Source: Roseateles toxinivorans (GTDB lineage: Bacteria; Pseudomonadota; Gammaproteobacteria; Burkholderiales; Burkholderiaceae_C). Taken from it: a stretch of 64,000 nt of DNA. The stretch lies in NCBI RefSeq assembly GCF_004362525.1, contig NZ_SNXS01000003.1, forward strand, positions 310,001 to 374,000, given 5' to 3'. This document shows positions 36,127-44,477 of this stretch, in pieces; within the stretch, counting starts at the first letter, position 1, and every line of letters starts with the position of its first letter. A program made the translations under genes and the position numbers. The notes beneath the pieces are model-generated. The model was not told the origin of the DNA, did no database searches, and was given only the letters and a program-made list of their open reading frames with translations.

Positions 36127-37793
36127 AGTTCAAGTGGTGGATGGGCGTGGCGGCGCTGGCCCTGGTCTATGTCGTGGTCAAGAAGGTGGGCAGGAGCGAA
36201 GCGCCTGTTGCGGCACCCGCGGCGGTGTCGGCCCCGGCGGTAGCTGAGGCCGAGTTCAAGGTGCTGGCCACCAGCGATCTGCGCGATGTGCAGCCGCTGG
36301 AGGAGATGGTGAAGAAGGCCACCGGCGTCAATCTGCGCTTCAAGTTCGGCGGCACGATGGAAAGCACCGAGGCGGTGCTGGGCGGCGAGGCCAAGGCCGA
36401 CGCGGCCTGGTTCGCCAATGCCAAGTACCTGCTGTCCAGCCCGCAGGGTCAGGGCCGGGTCAAGCTGCAGGAGAAGATCATGCTGTCGCCGATCGCCGTC
36501 GGCGTCAGCGAATCCGATGCGAAGAAGTACGGCTGGGACCGAGCAGACGCCAAGCTGACCTGGAGCGACATCGCGGCGGCTGCGCGCACCGGCAAGCTGC
36601 GCTATGCGCTGTCGAACCCGGCCACCTCGAACCAGGGCTTCATGGCCTTGATGGGCGTGGTGGCCTCGGCCGGCGGCAAGGCCGAGGCGCTGAACGCGGC
36701 CGACGTGGACCGTGGCGCCATCGCCGATTTCCTCAAGGGCTACAAGCTGCCCGGCGACAACTCGACCTATCTGTCCGAGCAGTTCATCCTGCAGCAGGGC
36801 ACGCGGGTCAATGCCTTCATCAACTACGAGAGCTGGCTCTTGAGCCTGAATGCCTCGGGCAAGCTGCGCGAGAAGCTGCACCTGATCTACCCGTTTGAGG
36901 GCGTCAGCACGGCCGACTATCCCTTCATGCTGCTCGACGAGGCCAGGCTCGCCGACTACCTCAAGGTGGTGGACTATCTGAAGAGCGATGCGGCTCAAGC
37001 GTGGCTGGCGCGTCAGACCTTGCGTCGGCCGATCAAGCAGGACATCGCGGCCAAGGTCGAGGAGCTGCTACCCCGCCAGGGCCTCCAGGTGGAGCTGCCG
37101 TTCTCGCCCGACCGCGCGCTGGCCGATGGCCTGATAGCCGCCTATCTGAACGAATTCCGCACACCGATTGCCAGCACCTTTGTGCTCGACACCAGCGGCA
37201 GCATGGCCGGCGGCGGCCGCCGCGATCAGCTGGTGCAGGCGCTGCACTACATCGCCGGGGCCGACGCCTCGCTGACCGGGCGCATTGCCAAGCTGACGAA
37301 TCGCGAGCGCCTGTGGCTGCAGCCCTTTGCCGAGAACCCCTATGGCCTGGTGCGCTTCGAGCTGCCCGCCGGCAAGGTGGGGGCCAAGGGCGTGCAGGAG
37401 CAGGCCGACAGCGAGGCCAAGCAGGCCGTGCTGGCCGAGGTGCGCGACAAGGCCGAACGGCTGCGCATGAAGGGCGGCACGGCGCTGTATGACGCGGTGT
37501 TCGAGTCGCTGCAGCACATGCTGGCCGAGCGCGAGAAGTCTCCTGGCTACCAGTATTCGGTGGTCGCCTTCACCGATGGTGAGAACAACCAGGGCCGCAA
37601 TCTGGAGGCCTTCAAGCGCGACTATGCGGCCCTGCCCGAGGACGTGCGCGCGATTCCCGTGTTCATGGTGCTGTTCGGCGAGGCCAACGAGGCCGACCTG
37701 AAGGCCCTGGTCAAGATCACCGGTGGCCGCGTGTTCGACGCGCGCAGCACGCCGCTGTACACGGTGTTCAAGGACATCCGGGCCTATCAATGA
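36123..37793 (+). CDS. Solute-binding domain fused to von Willebrand factor A domain
   Basis: 556 residues. N-terminal anchor MKFKWWMGVAALALVYVVV, then a binding-protein-type domain (about 48-345; VLATSDLRDVQPLEEM, NPATSNQGFMALMG, NAFINYESWLL). A VWA domain spans about 350-556 with a complete MIDAS: D356-T-S358-G-S360, T453 in KGGTALYD and D485 in FTDGENNQ. Such a protein would sit on the periplasmic face, sense or bind something through the first domain and make metal-dependent contacts through the second. It overlaps both neighbours by ATGA. VWA proteins are known partners of TelA/Ter-type stress systems, but the fused binding domain is unusual. Confidence 0.82.
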   Translation: MKFKWWMGVAALALVYVVVKKVGRSEAPVAAPAAVSAPAVAEAEFKVLATSDLRDVQPLEEMVKKATGVNLRFKFGGTMESTEAVLGGEAKADAAWFANAKYLLSSPQGQGRVKLQEKIMLSPIAVGVSESDAKKYGWDRADAKLTWSDIAAAARTGKLRYALSNPATSNQGFMALMGVVASAGGKAEALNAADVDRGAIADFLKGYKLPGDNSTYLSEQFILQQGTRVNAFINYESWLLSLNASGKLREKLHLIYPFEGVSTADYPFMLLDEARLADYLKVVDYLKSDAAQAWLARQTLRRPIKQDIAAKVEELLPRQGLQVELPFSPDRALADGLIAAYLNEFRTPIASTFVLDTSGSMAGGGRRDQLVQALHYIAGADASLTGRIAKLTNRERLWLQPFAENPYGLVRFELPAGKVGAKGVQEQADSEAKQAVLAEVRDKAERLRMKGGTALYDAVFESLQHMLAEREKSPGYQYSVVAFTDGENNQGRNLEAFKRDYAALPEDVRAIPVFMVLFGEANEADLKALVKITGGRVFDARSTPLYTVFKDIRAYQ

Positions 37794-38482
37794 CGGCGCT
37801 GTTTCGCCTCCTGGCTTCCCCGGCCAACTGGTGTGGCCTGGGACTGGCCAGCCTCATGCTTGTTCTCAAGGCCATGGGCCTCTTGGGCAGCCTGGCCCTG
37901 CCGATGGCCGGCCTGGGCTATCTGGCCGGTTTCGTGATCGGCGGCCTGTGGCTGGGCTGGCCCTGGACGCGCGAGCCCGAGTGGGCGGTGCTGGAGTTCA
38001 GCGACGAGGGCGATGCCCGTGAAGCCATGGAGCGTGCTCTCAAGGGCGTGCGCCAGCTGACCGAATACAACCCCGACAAGCGCATTCCGCTGGCGCTGCA
38101 AAAGCGCGTGCTGGAGCTGTGCGAGGCGCTGGAGGCCCTGCTGCAGCAGTGGGAGCGCTCGCGTGGCAGCCTGTCGCTGCAGGACAGCTTTCATGCGCGC
38201 CATATCGCCATCAGCTATCTGCCCGACGCGCTGAACACCTATCTGGCCATACCGGCGGCCTTTGCCACGACCAAGGTCCTGGACAACGGCAAGACCGCCC
38301 AGGCCACCTTCACCGACACGCTGGACGAGCTCGACGCCAAGCTGCGCCAGCTTGGTGACGATCTGTCCGCCCAGGACGCGCATGCCTTCCTGGTGCACTC
38401 CAAGTTTCTGAATCAGAAGTTCGGGCCCCAGGGCCTGGATGCCCCTGCGCTCAATCTCGCCGACAAGGAGCTCAAATCATGA
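37790..38482 (+). CDS. XpaC-like membrane protein (5-bromo-4-chloroindolyl phosphate hydrolysis family)
   Basis: 230 residues with two closely spaced membrane segments at about 15-60 (WCGLGLASLMLVLKAMGLLG; GLGYLAGFVIGGLWLGW). A cytoplasmic helical domain follows (AREAMERALKGVRQLTEY; LPDALNTYLAIP). The second half resembles the XpaC domain found next to TelA homologues, as in xpaC-yaaN of Bacillus. The XpaC name comes from a phenotype, and no enzymatic residues are evident. It probably anchors the cytoplasmic TelA to the membrane, based on neighbourhood. ATGA overlaps on both sides. Confidence 0.72.
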   Translation: MTALFRLLASPANWCGLGLASLMLVLKAMGLLGSLALPMAGLGYLAGFVIGGLWLGWPWTREPEWAVLEFSDEGDAREAMERALKGVRQLTEYNPDKRIPLALQKRVLELCEALEALLQQWERSRGSLSLQDSFHARHIAISYLPDALNTYLAIPAAFATTKVLDNGKTAQATFTDTLDELDAKLRQLGDDLSAQDAHAFLVHSKFLNQKFGPQGLDAPALNLADKELKS

Positions 38483-39693
38483 ACAGCCCGACCACGACCA
38501 CCACACCCGCAGCCACTTCATTCCAGCTGCAGCCCCCCGAAGCGCTGACGCCGGTGGCCGTGGAGGCGGCGCGCGAGGCCGTGCCGCTCAAGCCGGAACT
38601 GCAGCAGCAGGTCGATGCCCAGGTGCTGCGCTTCATCGACGCGCTGGCCAGCGAGGACGTGCAGTCCGACGCCTTTCGCGCGCGGCTGGACAGCGCCTTT
38701 GCGCTGGGCAAGGAGGAGATTGCCGGCGCCTCCGACCTGATGCAGAGCCGCTTCATGCAGCGCAATTTCGACGGCATCGAGGACAGCTCGGCCTACAAGG
38801 CGATCTCCAGCATCCGCGCCCAGCTCGACGAGCTGAACCCCGGCAACGAGGGCGACCTGATGCAGCCGCGCAAGCTGCTGGGTCTGATCCCGTTTGGCAA
38901 CAAACTGGAGGCCTATTTTCGCAAGTACCAGAGCGCCGCCGAGCAGCTGAAGACCTCGATGGGCCAGCTCTACGCCGCCCGCGATGACATGCAGAAGGAC
39001 GTGATCGACATCGAGGCCACCCGCGCCAAGCTGTGGGACGCGATGCAGAAGCTGGCCGCCGCGGCGCGCTTTGCCACGACCCTGGACACCCAGCTGGCCG
39101 CCAAGGTGCAGTCGCTGGAGGCGACCGACCCGCAGCGTGCCCATGCGCTGAAGCAGGAGGTGCTGTTCTATGCCCGCCAGAACCTGCTCGACGTGCAGAC
39201 CCAGCAGGCCGTCTGCGTCAACGGCTATCTGGCGCTGGACGTGCTGAAGAAGACCGGCCGCGAGATGATCAATGGCTGCACCCGCGTGGCCACCACCGGC
39301 ATGAGCGCGCTGGCCGTGGCGCAGACGGTGGCCCGCGCCACCGGCAACCAGATCCGCGTGATGGAGATGCTGTCGGGCGTCAACGAGACCATAGGCAACC
39401 TGATCAGCGAGACCGGCCGCGCGCTGAACCAGCATGTGGACCAGACCACCCAGTTCGCGCAGAACCCGATGCTGGGCATTGACAAGATGAAGGAAATGTT
39501 CGACCAGACCTTCCAGGCCATGGATGCGATGGACAACTTCCGCGCCAAGGCCATCGATGTGATGGGCCAGAACAATCTGATGCTGCGTGAGCAGTTGGAC
39601 CGCGCCGACACCCATGTGGACCGGGTGCGCCAGCAGCGGGCGCGGGAGGCCGTGGGCGCCGCTGTGGATGTGGCAGGGCCGGTGAAGCTGTAA
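38479..39693 (+). CDS. telA: TelA family protein (toxic anion resistance)
   Basis: 404 residues, mostly long helices. Family landmarks include QVDAQVLRFIDALASEDVQS, FGNKLEAYFRKYQSAAEQL, LYAARDDMQKDVIDIEATRA, the central VQTQQAVCVNGYLALDVLKK, and a C-terminal YxxF-like helix (EMFDQTFQAMDAMDNFRAKA). TelA was named for plasmid-borne tellurite resistance, but chromosomal copies are tied to envelope stress, and the biochemical role is unknown. It is the last gene of the four-gene ATGA-coupled operon. No terC or terD is nearby. Confidence 0.92.
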   Translation: MNSPTTTTTPAATSFQLQPPEALTPVAVEAAREAVPLKPELQQQVDAQVLRFIDALASEDVQSDAFRARLDSAFALGKEEIAGASDLMQSRFMQRNFDGIEDSSAYKAISSIRAQLDELNPGNEGDLMQPRKLLGLIPFGNKLEAYFRKYQSAAEQLKTSMGQLYAARDDMQKDVIDIEATRAKLWDAMQKLAAAARFATTLDTQLAAKVQSLEATDPQRAHALKQEVLFYARQNLLDVQTQQAVCVNGYLALDVLKKTGREMINGCTRVATTGMSALAVAQTVARATGNQIRVMEMLSGVNETIGNLISETGRALNQHVDQTTQFAQNPMLGIDKMKEMFDQTFQAMDAMDNFRAKAIDVMGQNNLMLREQLDRADTHVDRVRQQRAREAVGAAVDVAGPVKL

Positions 39694-39736
39694 GGAGTGT
39701 TGATCTAAACTGAGGGCAACCCGCTAGGAGTCTTCC

Positions 39737-39967
39737 ATGCCAGATCCTGTCGCTGAACTTGTTGAGCGTGGGCGTGCGTTGCCGCCGGAGGACCGTGAGC
39801 GCCTCGTAGATCAACTGCTCGAATCGCTCAATGAGCCTGCCGCCGCTCAACTGGATGCCGCATGGGAGTCGGAGATAGAGCGTCGGCTGGCCGAATACGA
39901 TCAAGGCTCGGTGCAGGCGATTGATGCTGAAGAAGTCTTCGCCAAGGCTAGGCACATTGCCAAGTGA
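39737..39967 (+). CDS. Antitoxin-like addiction module protein
   Basis: 76 residues: PVAELVERGRALPPEDRERL, then VDQLLESLNEPAAAQLDAAW and a tail RLAEYDQGSVQAIDAEEVFA. This is the pattern of small putative addiction-module antitoxins (ALxLPxxER...LLxSL...WxxEIxRR). It probably binds and neutralises the toxin encoded next, and may repress its own promoter. It overlaps the toxin by 4 bp (GTGA). It starts 44 bp after telA. Confidence 0.85.
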   Translation: MPDPVAELVERGRALPPEDRERLVDQLLESLNEPAAAQLDAAWESEIERRLAEYDQGSVQAIDAEEVFAKARHIAK

Positions 39968-40260
39968 TCAAGGTCCGCTTCCTTCCCGCAGCAGAGATTG
40001 AGTTCCTTAAGGAAGTTGCCTACTACTCGAAAGCTCGAACAGGTACCGGCCTTCGCTTTCAATCTGCCGTCCAAGCGGCAGTGGCTCGCGCCGCCAACCA
40101 TCCCCTCGGCGGCGCGCCATCGTTCAAGGAAACCCGCAGCATTCTGGTCAAGGGTTTTCCGTTCAACGTCGTCTATCGACCTTCACAGAGCGAGCTTCTC
40201 GTGGTCGCCATCGCACCGCATCGCAAGCGCCCGCAGTATTGGGCTTCTCGCATCGAGTGA
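39964..40260 (+). CDS. RelE/ParE-family toxin
   Basis: 98 residues from GTG 39964 (MIKVRFLPAAEIEFLKEVAY). The ParE-like core is A-E-x-E-F near the start, GTGLRFQSAVQAAVARAANH, and the strand pair FPFNVVYRPSQSELLVVAIA, followed by HRKRPQYW. Family members are mRNA interferases or gyrase poisons; which one cannot be told here. The local base and codon use is less GC-biased than the flanking genes (for example TACTACTCGAAAGCTCGAAC), consistent with acquisition by transfer. Confidence 0.87.
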   Translation: MIKVRFLPAAEIEFLKEVAYYSKARTGTGLRFQSAVQAAVARAANHPLGGAPSFKETRSILVKGFPFNVVYRPSQSELLVVAIAPHRKRPQYWASRIE

Positions 40261-40263
40261 CCC

Positions 40264-41247
40264 CTAGTCCACCTTGATATCCGACTTCTTCACCAGCCTG
40301 GCATAGCGCTCGGTCTCGCTGCGGAAGAAGCGCGCGGCGGCCTCCGGCGTGCTGGGGTGGATGTCATTGCCCTGGCGGGCCATCGCGTCCTTGACCTCGG
40401 GCGTGGCGAAGGCCGTGATGAAGGCGGCATGCAGGCGCTTGACCTCGGCGGCGGGCAGCTTGGCCGGGGCGATCACGGCGAACCAGCCGCTGGCGTCGTA
40501 GTTGGGCAGGCCCTGCTCGGCAATCGTCGGGATCTCCGGTGCAGCCGCCGAGCGGCTCTGGCCACCGACGCCGATGGCGCGCAGCGCGCCGCTCTTCAAG
40601 TGGCCCTGTATCGCAGGCAGGGCCAGCACGCCCATCTCGACCTGGCCGCCGATCAGGTCGGCAATCATCGGGCCCGAGCCCTTGTAGGGGATGTGGCGTA
40701 TCACCACGCCGGCCTCATCGACGAACATCTCGGCCGCCAGGTGCAGGATGGTGCCGTTGCCCGATGAGGCGTAGTTGTAGGCGTCGGGCCTGGCCTTCAG
40801 GAAGGCGATCAGCTCCTTGACGTTCTTCGCCGGCACCTTGACCGGATTGACGACCAGGACCATGGGCGTGCTGCCTATCACCGAGATCGCGGTGATGTCC
40901 TCGACCGAGTCGAATGGCATCTTCTTGTAGACGCTGGGGTTGATGACATGGTTGTTCGAGACCACGCCTATCGTCAGCCCGTCGGGTGCGGCCTTGACCA
41001 GCGACGCCGTGCCGGTGATGCCACCGGCGCCGGGCAGGTTTTCTATGATCACCGGCTGGCCGCCCAGCGCCTTGGACAGGGCCGGGCCGACGGCGCGGAC
41101 AATCGTGTCAACACCCGACCCCGCGCCGACCGGCAGGATGATGCGCAGCGGCTTGTCAGAGGTCTGGGCCCAGAGGGGAGGGGTGGCGCAAAGCAGGCCG
41201 GTGGCGAGCAGGGCGATCAGGCGGCGATGTATCTGGATCATGGTCAT
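40264..41247 (-). CDS. Tripartite tricarboxylate transporter substrate-binding protein (Bug family)
   Basis: 327 residues with signal peptide (RRLIALLATGLLCATPPLWA). Bug landmarks: PLRIILPVGAGSGVDTIVRA, VIIENLPGAGGITGTASLVK, YNYASSGNGTILHLAAEMF and HIPYKGSGPMIADLIGGQVE. It binds carboxylate-type solutes in the periplasm. No TctA/TctB membrane genes accompany it, as for most Burkholderiales Bug proteins. It ends the reverse-strand cluster with a CoA-transferase and an HMG-CoA-lyase-type enzyme, suggesting the ligand is their substrate. Confidence 0.92.
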   Translation of the reverse strand: MTMIQIHRRLIALLATGLLCATPPLWAQTSDKPLRIILPVGAGSGVDTIVRAVGPALSKALGGQPVIIENLPGAGGITGTASLVKAAPDGLTIGVVSNNHVINPSVYKKMPFDSVEDITAISVIGSTPMVLVVNPVKVPAKNVKELIAFLKARPDAYNYASSGNGTILHLAAEMFVDEAGVVIRHIPYKGSGPMIADLIGGQVEMGVLALPAIQGHLKSGALRAIGVGGQSRSAAAPEIPTIAEQGLPNYDASGWFAVIAPAKLPAAEVKRLHAAFITAFATPEVKDAMARQGNDIHPSTPEAAARFFRSETERYARLVKKSDIKVD

Positions 41248-41278
41248 GTCTCCTGCGGAGGGCAGTGGTTCTTGTGGA

Positions 41279-42436
41279 TCAGTTCGTCGACTCCAATCGG
41301 GCCAGCACTTCTTCGGTGTGCTCGCCCACGGCGGCCAGCGGCTGGCGCACCGGCAGGCGCTCGCCGCCCATCAGCATCGGCAACAGGACGACGTCGGTGC
41401 TGCTGCCGTCCTCGCACTGCATGGGGGCCAGGCCGCCGCTGGCGCGCAGATGCGGGTCCTGCAGCAGTTGGTCGGGGCGGGCGATCGGGGCGTAGGGTAG
41501 GCCGGCGGCTTCGAGCTTGGCCGACAGCTCGGCGATGTCGTGCCCGGCCAGGATGGCGCCCAGCCGCTCCAGCAGCTGCGGGCGTATCGCCACGCGCAGC
41601 TCATTGGTGGCCAGGGCCGGGTCGGCCAGCAGGTCGGGGCGTTCCAGGACCTGGCACAGCTGGGTCCATTGCTTGTCGCTGACGGCGGCGATGAACAGCT
41701 GCTCGCCGTTGGCCACCGTGAACACATCGTAGACCGACCAGGGCGAGGCGCGGGCCGGCATCGGCGGCGGCGATTCGCCTGTCATGGCCGCCTGCTGCAT
41801 ATGCGAGGCGACGAGGAAGGTGCAGTTCTCGAACAGTGCGCTCTGCACCTCCTGGCCGCGGCCGCTGCGCTGGCGTTCCCACAGCGCGGCCAGCACGCCG
41901 ATCACGCCGAACATGCCGCCCATGATGTCGTTGACCGAGGCGCCGGCGCGCAGCGGCCGGCCCGGCGGGCCGGTCATATAGGCCAGGCCGGCCATCATCT
42001 GCACGACCTCGTCCAAGGCAAGACGGTGCTCGTAGGGGCCGGGCAGAAAGCCCTTGTGCGAGGCATAGATCAGGCCGGGGAAGTCTTTCGACAGTGTGGC
42101 GTAGTCCAACCCTAGTCTGGCCATCAGGCCGGGGCGGAAGTTCTCCACCATCACATCGCTCTGGCCGATCAGCTCGCGTGCGCTGGCCAGGCCCTCGGGG
42201 GTCTGGATGTCCAGCACCACGCTCTTCTTGTTGCGGTTGAAGCTGCGGTAGAAGCCCATGCCGACACCCGACATCCTGCGCGTGCGGTCGCCGCTGGGCG
42301 GCTCGATCTTGATCACCTCGGCGCCCAGATCGGCGAGGATCATGCCGCAGGTCGGGCCCATCACCATATGGCTGAATTCGATCACGCGCACGCCGGCCAG
42401 GGGCAGGGTGCGCTCGGTGTTGGGGGCTGTGCTCAT
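41279..42436 (-). CDS. CaiB/BaiF (class III) CoA-transferase
   Basis: 385 residues from ATG 42436 (MSTAPNTERTLPLAG). Family features: GVRVIEFSHMVMGPTCGMIL, LGAEVIKIEPPSGDRTR, SFNRNKKSVVLDIQTPEG, VMVENFRPGLMARLGLDY, and the catalytic Asp in GASVNDIMGGMFG. It moves CoA from a donor such as succinyl-CoA to a carboxylic acid. Its start overlaps the stop of the upstream lyase by 4 bp. Together they could activate and cleave a branched dicarboxylate such as 3-hydroxy-3-methylglutarate or citramalate; the exact substrate is inference. Confidence 0.9.
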   Translation of the reverse strand: MSTAPNTERTLPLAGVRVIEFSHMVMGPTCGMILADLGAEVIKIEPPSGDRTRRMSGVGMGFYRSFNRNKKSVVLDIQTPEGLASARELIGQSDVMVENFRPGLMARLGLDYATLSKDFPGLIYASHKGFLPGPYEHRLALDEVVQMMAGLAYMTGPPGRPLRAGASVNDIMGGMFGVIGVLAALWERQRSGRGQEVQSALFENCTFLVASHMQQAAMTGESPPPMPARASPWSVYDVFTVANGEQLFIAAVSDKQWTQLCQVLERPDLLADPALATNELRVAIRPQLLERLGAILAGHDIAELSAKLEAAGLPYAPIARPDQLLQDPHLRASGGLAPMQCEDGSSTDVVLLPMLMGGERLPVRQPLAAVGEHTEEVLARLESTN

Positions 42437-43368
42437 GATGCGTGCTGATTGAAAAAGGTCTTGGGCAGGCCGGCGCGCCACAGCGTACCGTGCAGCGCTT
42501 CGCCGCTCAGCCAGTCGGCGACATCGGCGCGCAGCGCCAGCAGGGCCGGCAGATCGACGCCCGTCTGCACGCCCATGCTCTGCAGCATGAACAGCAGATC
42601 CTCGGTGGCCGCATTGCCGCTGGCGCCGGGCGCATGGGGGCAGCCGCCGATGCCGGCCAGCGAGGCGTCGAAGCGCCCGATGCCCAGCCGCAGCGCCGCG
42701 TAGACATTGGCCAGGGCCAGGCCGCGCGTGTCGTGGAAATGGCCGCAGGCCAGGCGCTCGCCGGCAATCTTCAGGGCCCGGCCGAACAGGTCATCGACCA
42801 TCGCCGGGTCGGCATAGCCGACCGTGTCGGCCAGGCTGACGCGGTCGGCGCCGGCATCGAGCAGGGCCTGCATCAGGCGCAAGACCTCGGCCGTGGAGAC
42901 CTGGCCCTGCAAGGTGCAGCCAAAGGCCGTGCCGACGCCGCCTTCGATGATGGCTTTTGAACCGCTGGAGTCACGCAGCGCGCGCATCCTGGCCACCTCG
43001 GCCACCACCTCGTCCGGCGTCTTGCGCAGATTGGCCAGGCTGTGCGCATGGCTGGCCGACAGCGGCACGACCATCAGCGCGGCACCGGCGGCCATCGCGT
43101 GCTCGGCGCCCTTCAGATTGGGCACCAGCACCGAGGCGATCAGGCCGGGCAGGGTCTGGGCGTAGGCCAGCACCTCGGCGGTGTCGGCCAGTTGCGGCAG
43201 CAAGCGGGCTGGCACGAAGGATCCGACCTCGATCTCGCGCTGGCCGGCGGCATGGGCGCGCCGCAGCCACTCCAGCTTTTTCGCGGTGGGCAGCACGGTG
43301 GCAATGCTTTGCAGGCCGTCGCGCAGACCGACTTCGCGCACGATGACCGAAGAGGGGAGGGTGGACAT
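42433..43368 (-). CDS. Hydroxymethylglutaryl-CoA lyase family protein
   Basis: 311 residues. Metal and substrate motifs are intact: VIVREVGLRDGLQSI at the start, the HFHDTRGLALANVY helix, and the HMGL signature GIGGCPHAPGASGNAATEDL. The TIM-barrel enzyme cleaves 3-hydroxy-3-methylglutaryl-CoA to acetoacetate and acetyl-CoA. A related substrate such as citramalyl-CoA is possible given the partner CoA-transferase. First gene of the reverse cluster, divergent from a LysR regulator. Confidence 0.9.
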   Translation of the reverse strand: MSTLPSSVIVREVGLRDGLQSIATVLPTAKKLEWLRRAHAAGQREIEVGSFVPARLLPQLADTAEVLAYAQTLPGLIASVLVPNLKGAEHAMAAGAALMVVPLSASHAHSLANLRKTPDEVVAEVARMRALRDSSGSKAIIEGGVGTAFGCTLQGQVSTAEVLRLMQALLDAGADRVSLADTVGYADPAMVDDLFGRALKIAGERLACGHFHDTRGLALANVYAALRLGIGRFDASLAGIGGCPHAPGASGNAATEDLLFMLQSMGVQTGVDLPALLALRADVADWLSGEALHGTLWRAGLPKTFFNQHAS

Positions 43369-43406
43369 GGGGCGGGGCAGAAGCTGGGGATGAGCAATGT
43401 TCAGCC

Positions 43407-43433
43407 ATTCCGGAATGCCGCACTAGCGGTATT
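43407..43433. promoter_or_regulatory. Probable LysR-type operator between the lyase and regulator genes
   Basis: ATTCCGGAAT at 43407-43416 is a perfect palindrome. It overlaps AATGCCGC-ACTA-GCGGTATT at 43414-43433, whose 8-bp arms are inverted with a single mismatch. This is typical of the recognition-site geometry of LysR proteins in a divergent promoter region. A related GTTCCGGAT follows near 43448. Confidence 0.55.
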
Positions 43434-43475
43434 TTGGAACTATCAGCGTTCCGGATGGGAATGTCACAATGGGTC

Positions 43476-44378
43476 ATGAGCGCCGCCTTTGACCCCATCA
43501 CCCTGAGGCTGTTTGTCGCCGTCTGCGAGGAGGGCAACATTGCCCGCGCCGCCCAGCGTGAGGCCATCGTCGCCTCGGCGATCAGCAAGCGCATTGCCGC
43601 GCTGGAGGCCGATCTGGCGGTGCCCCTGCTGGTGCGCGGCCGGCGCGGCATTGCGCCCACCGCCGCCGGCGAGGCGCTGCTGCGCCAGGCGCGGGCGATG
43701 TTGTCCGGCATGGGCCGGCTGCGCGCCGAGCTGAGCGAGTTCGCCAGCGGCGTGCATGGCAGCGTGCGGGTGCTGGCCAGCATCTCGGTGCTGTCGGAGT
43801 TCCTGCCCGATGATCTGGCCGGTTTCTTAAGCCAGTACCAGGCGGTGCGCATCAGCCTGGAGGAGCGCGTCAGCTCCGAGATCGTTCGCAGCGTGCGCGA
43901 GGGCTCGGCCGACTTCGGCGTGCTCTGGGATGCCGGCGATATGCAGGGCCTGCAGACCCTGCCCTACCGCGCCGACCAGCTGTGCCTGCTGACCCATGCC
44001 GAGCATCCGCTTGCGCAACGCCAAAGCATCGAGTTCATCGACGCGCTGGACCATGACACGGTGGGCGTCGTGCCGGGCAGCATCATGGAGACGATGTTGC
44101 GCCGTTACGCGGCGATGGCCGGCCGGCAATGGGTCAGCCGCATCCAGGTCTCGACCTTGGATGCCGCCTGCCGCATCGTCGCCGCGCGTCTCGGCGTGGC
44201 CGTGCTGCCGCGCGAGGCCACCGAGCCCTATGCCCAGGCGCTGGGCCTGGCCGTGCTGCCGCTGCAGGACGCCTGGGCGCGGCGCCGATTCGTGATCTGC
44301 ATGCGCTCGATCGAGGAGCTGACGGCCACGGCCCGGCTGCTGGTCGATCATCTGCAACGACAAGCCGTGGGCAGCTGA
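43476..44378 (+). CDS. LysR-family transcriptional regulator
   Basis: 300 residues from ATG 43476 (MSAAFDPITLRLF); ATG 43455 or 43461 are possible earlier starts. The winged helix is FVAVCEEGNIARAAQREAIV, then ASAISKRIAALEADLAVPLL and VRGRRGIAPTAAGEALL. The effector domain runs from about 90. It is divergent from the lyase/CoA-transferase/Bug cluster and presumably controls it in response to the acid substrate or its CoA ester. Confidence 0.92.
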   Translation: MSAAFDPITLRLFVAVCEEGNIARAAQREAIVASAISKRIAALEADLAVPLLVRGRRGIAPTAAGEALLRQARAMLSGMGRLRAELSEFASGVHGSVRVLASISVLSEFLPDDLAGFLSQYQAVRISLEERVSSEIVRSVREGSADFGVLWDAGDMQGLQTLPYRADQLCLLTHAEHPLAQRQSIEFIDALDHDTVGVVPGSIMETMLRRYAAMAGRQWVSRIQVSTLDAACRIVAARLGVAVLPREATEPYAQALGLAVLPLQDAWARRRFVICMRSIEELTATARLLVDHLQRQAVGS

Positions 44379-44477
44379 GCGCGCACAGCGCACGCTGCTG
44401 CACGATGCCGGGGTTTGTGCGGTAACCCGGCGGCCGGCCTGGCACCTATGCTGCGGGCCAGTCACCGAAAGAAGCCC

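Noticed and set aside
34996-37793. Interpretation of the two binding-protein-like genes as a phosphate or molybdate importer
   Set aside because: No permease or ATPase partner adjoins them, and they are translationally coupled to XpaC and TelA; the nearby ABC genes are of exporter type.
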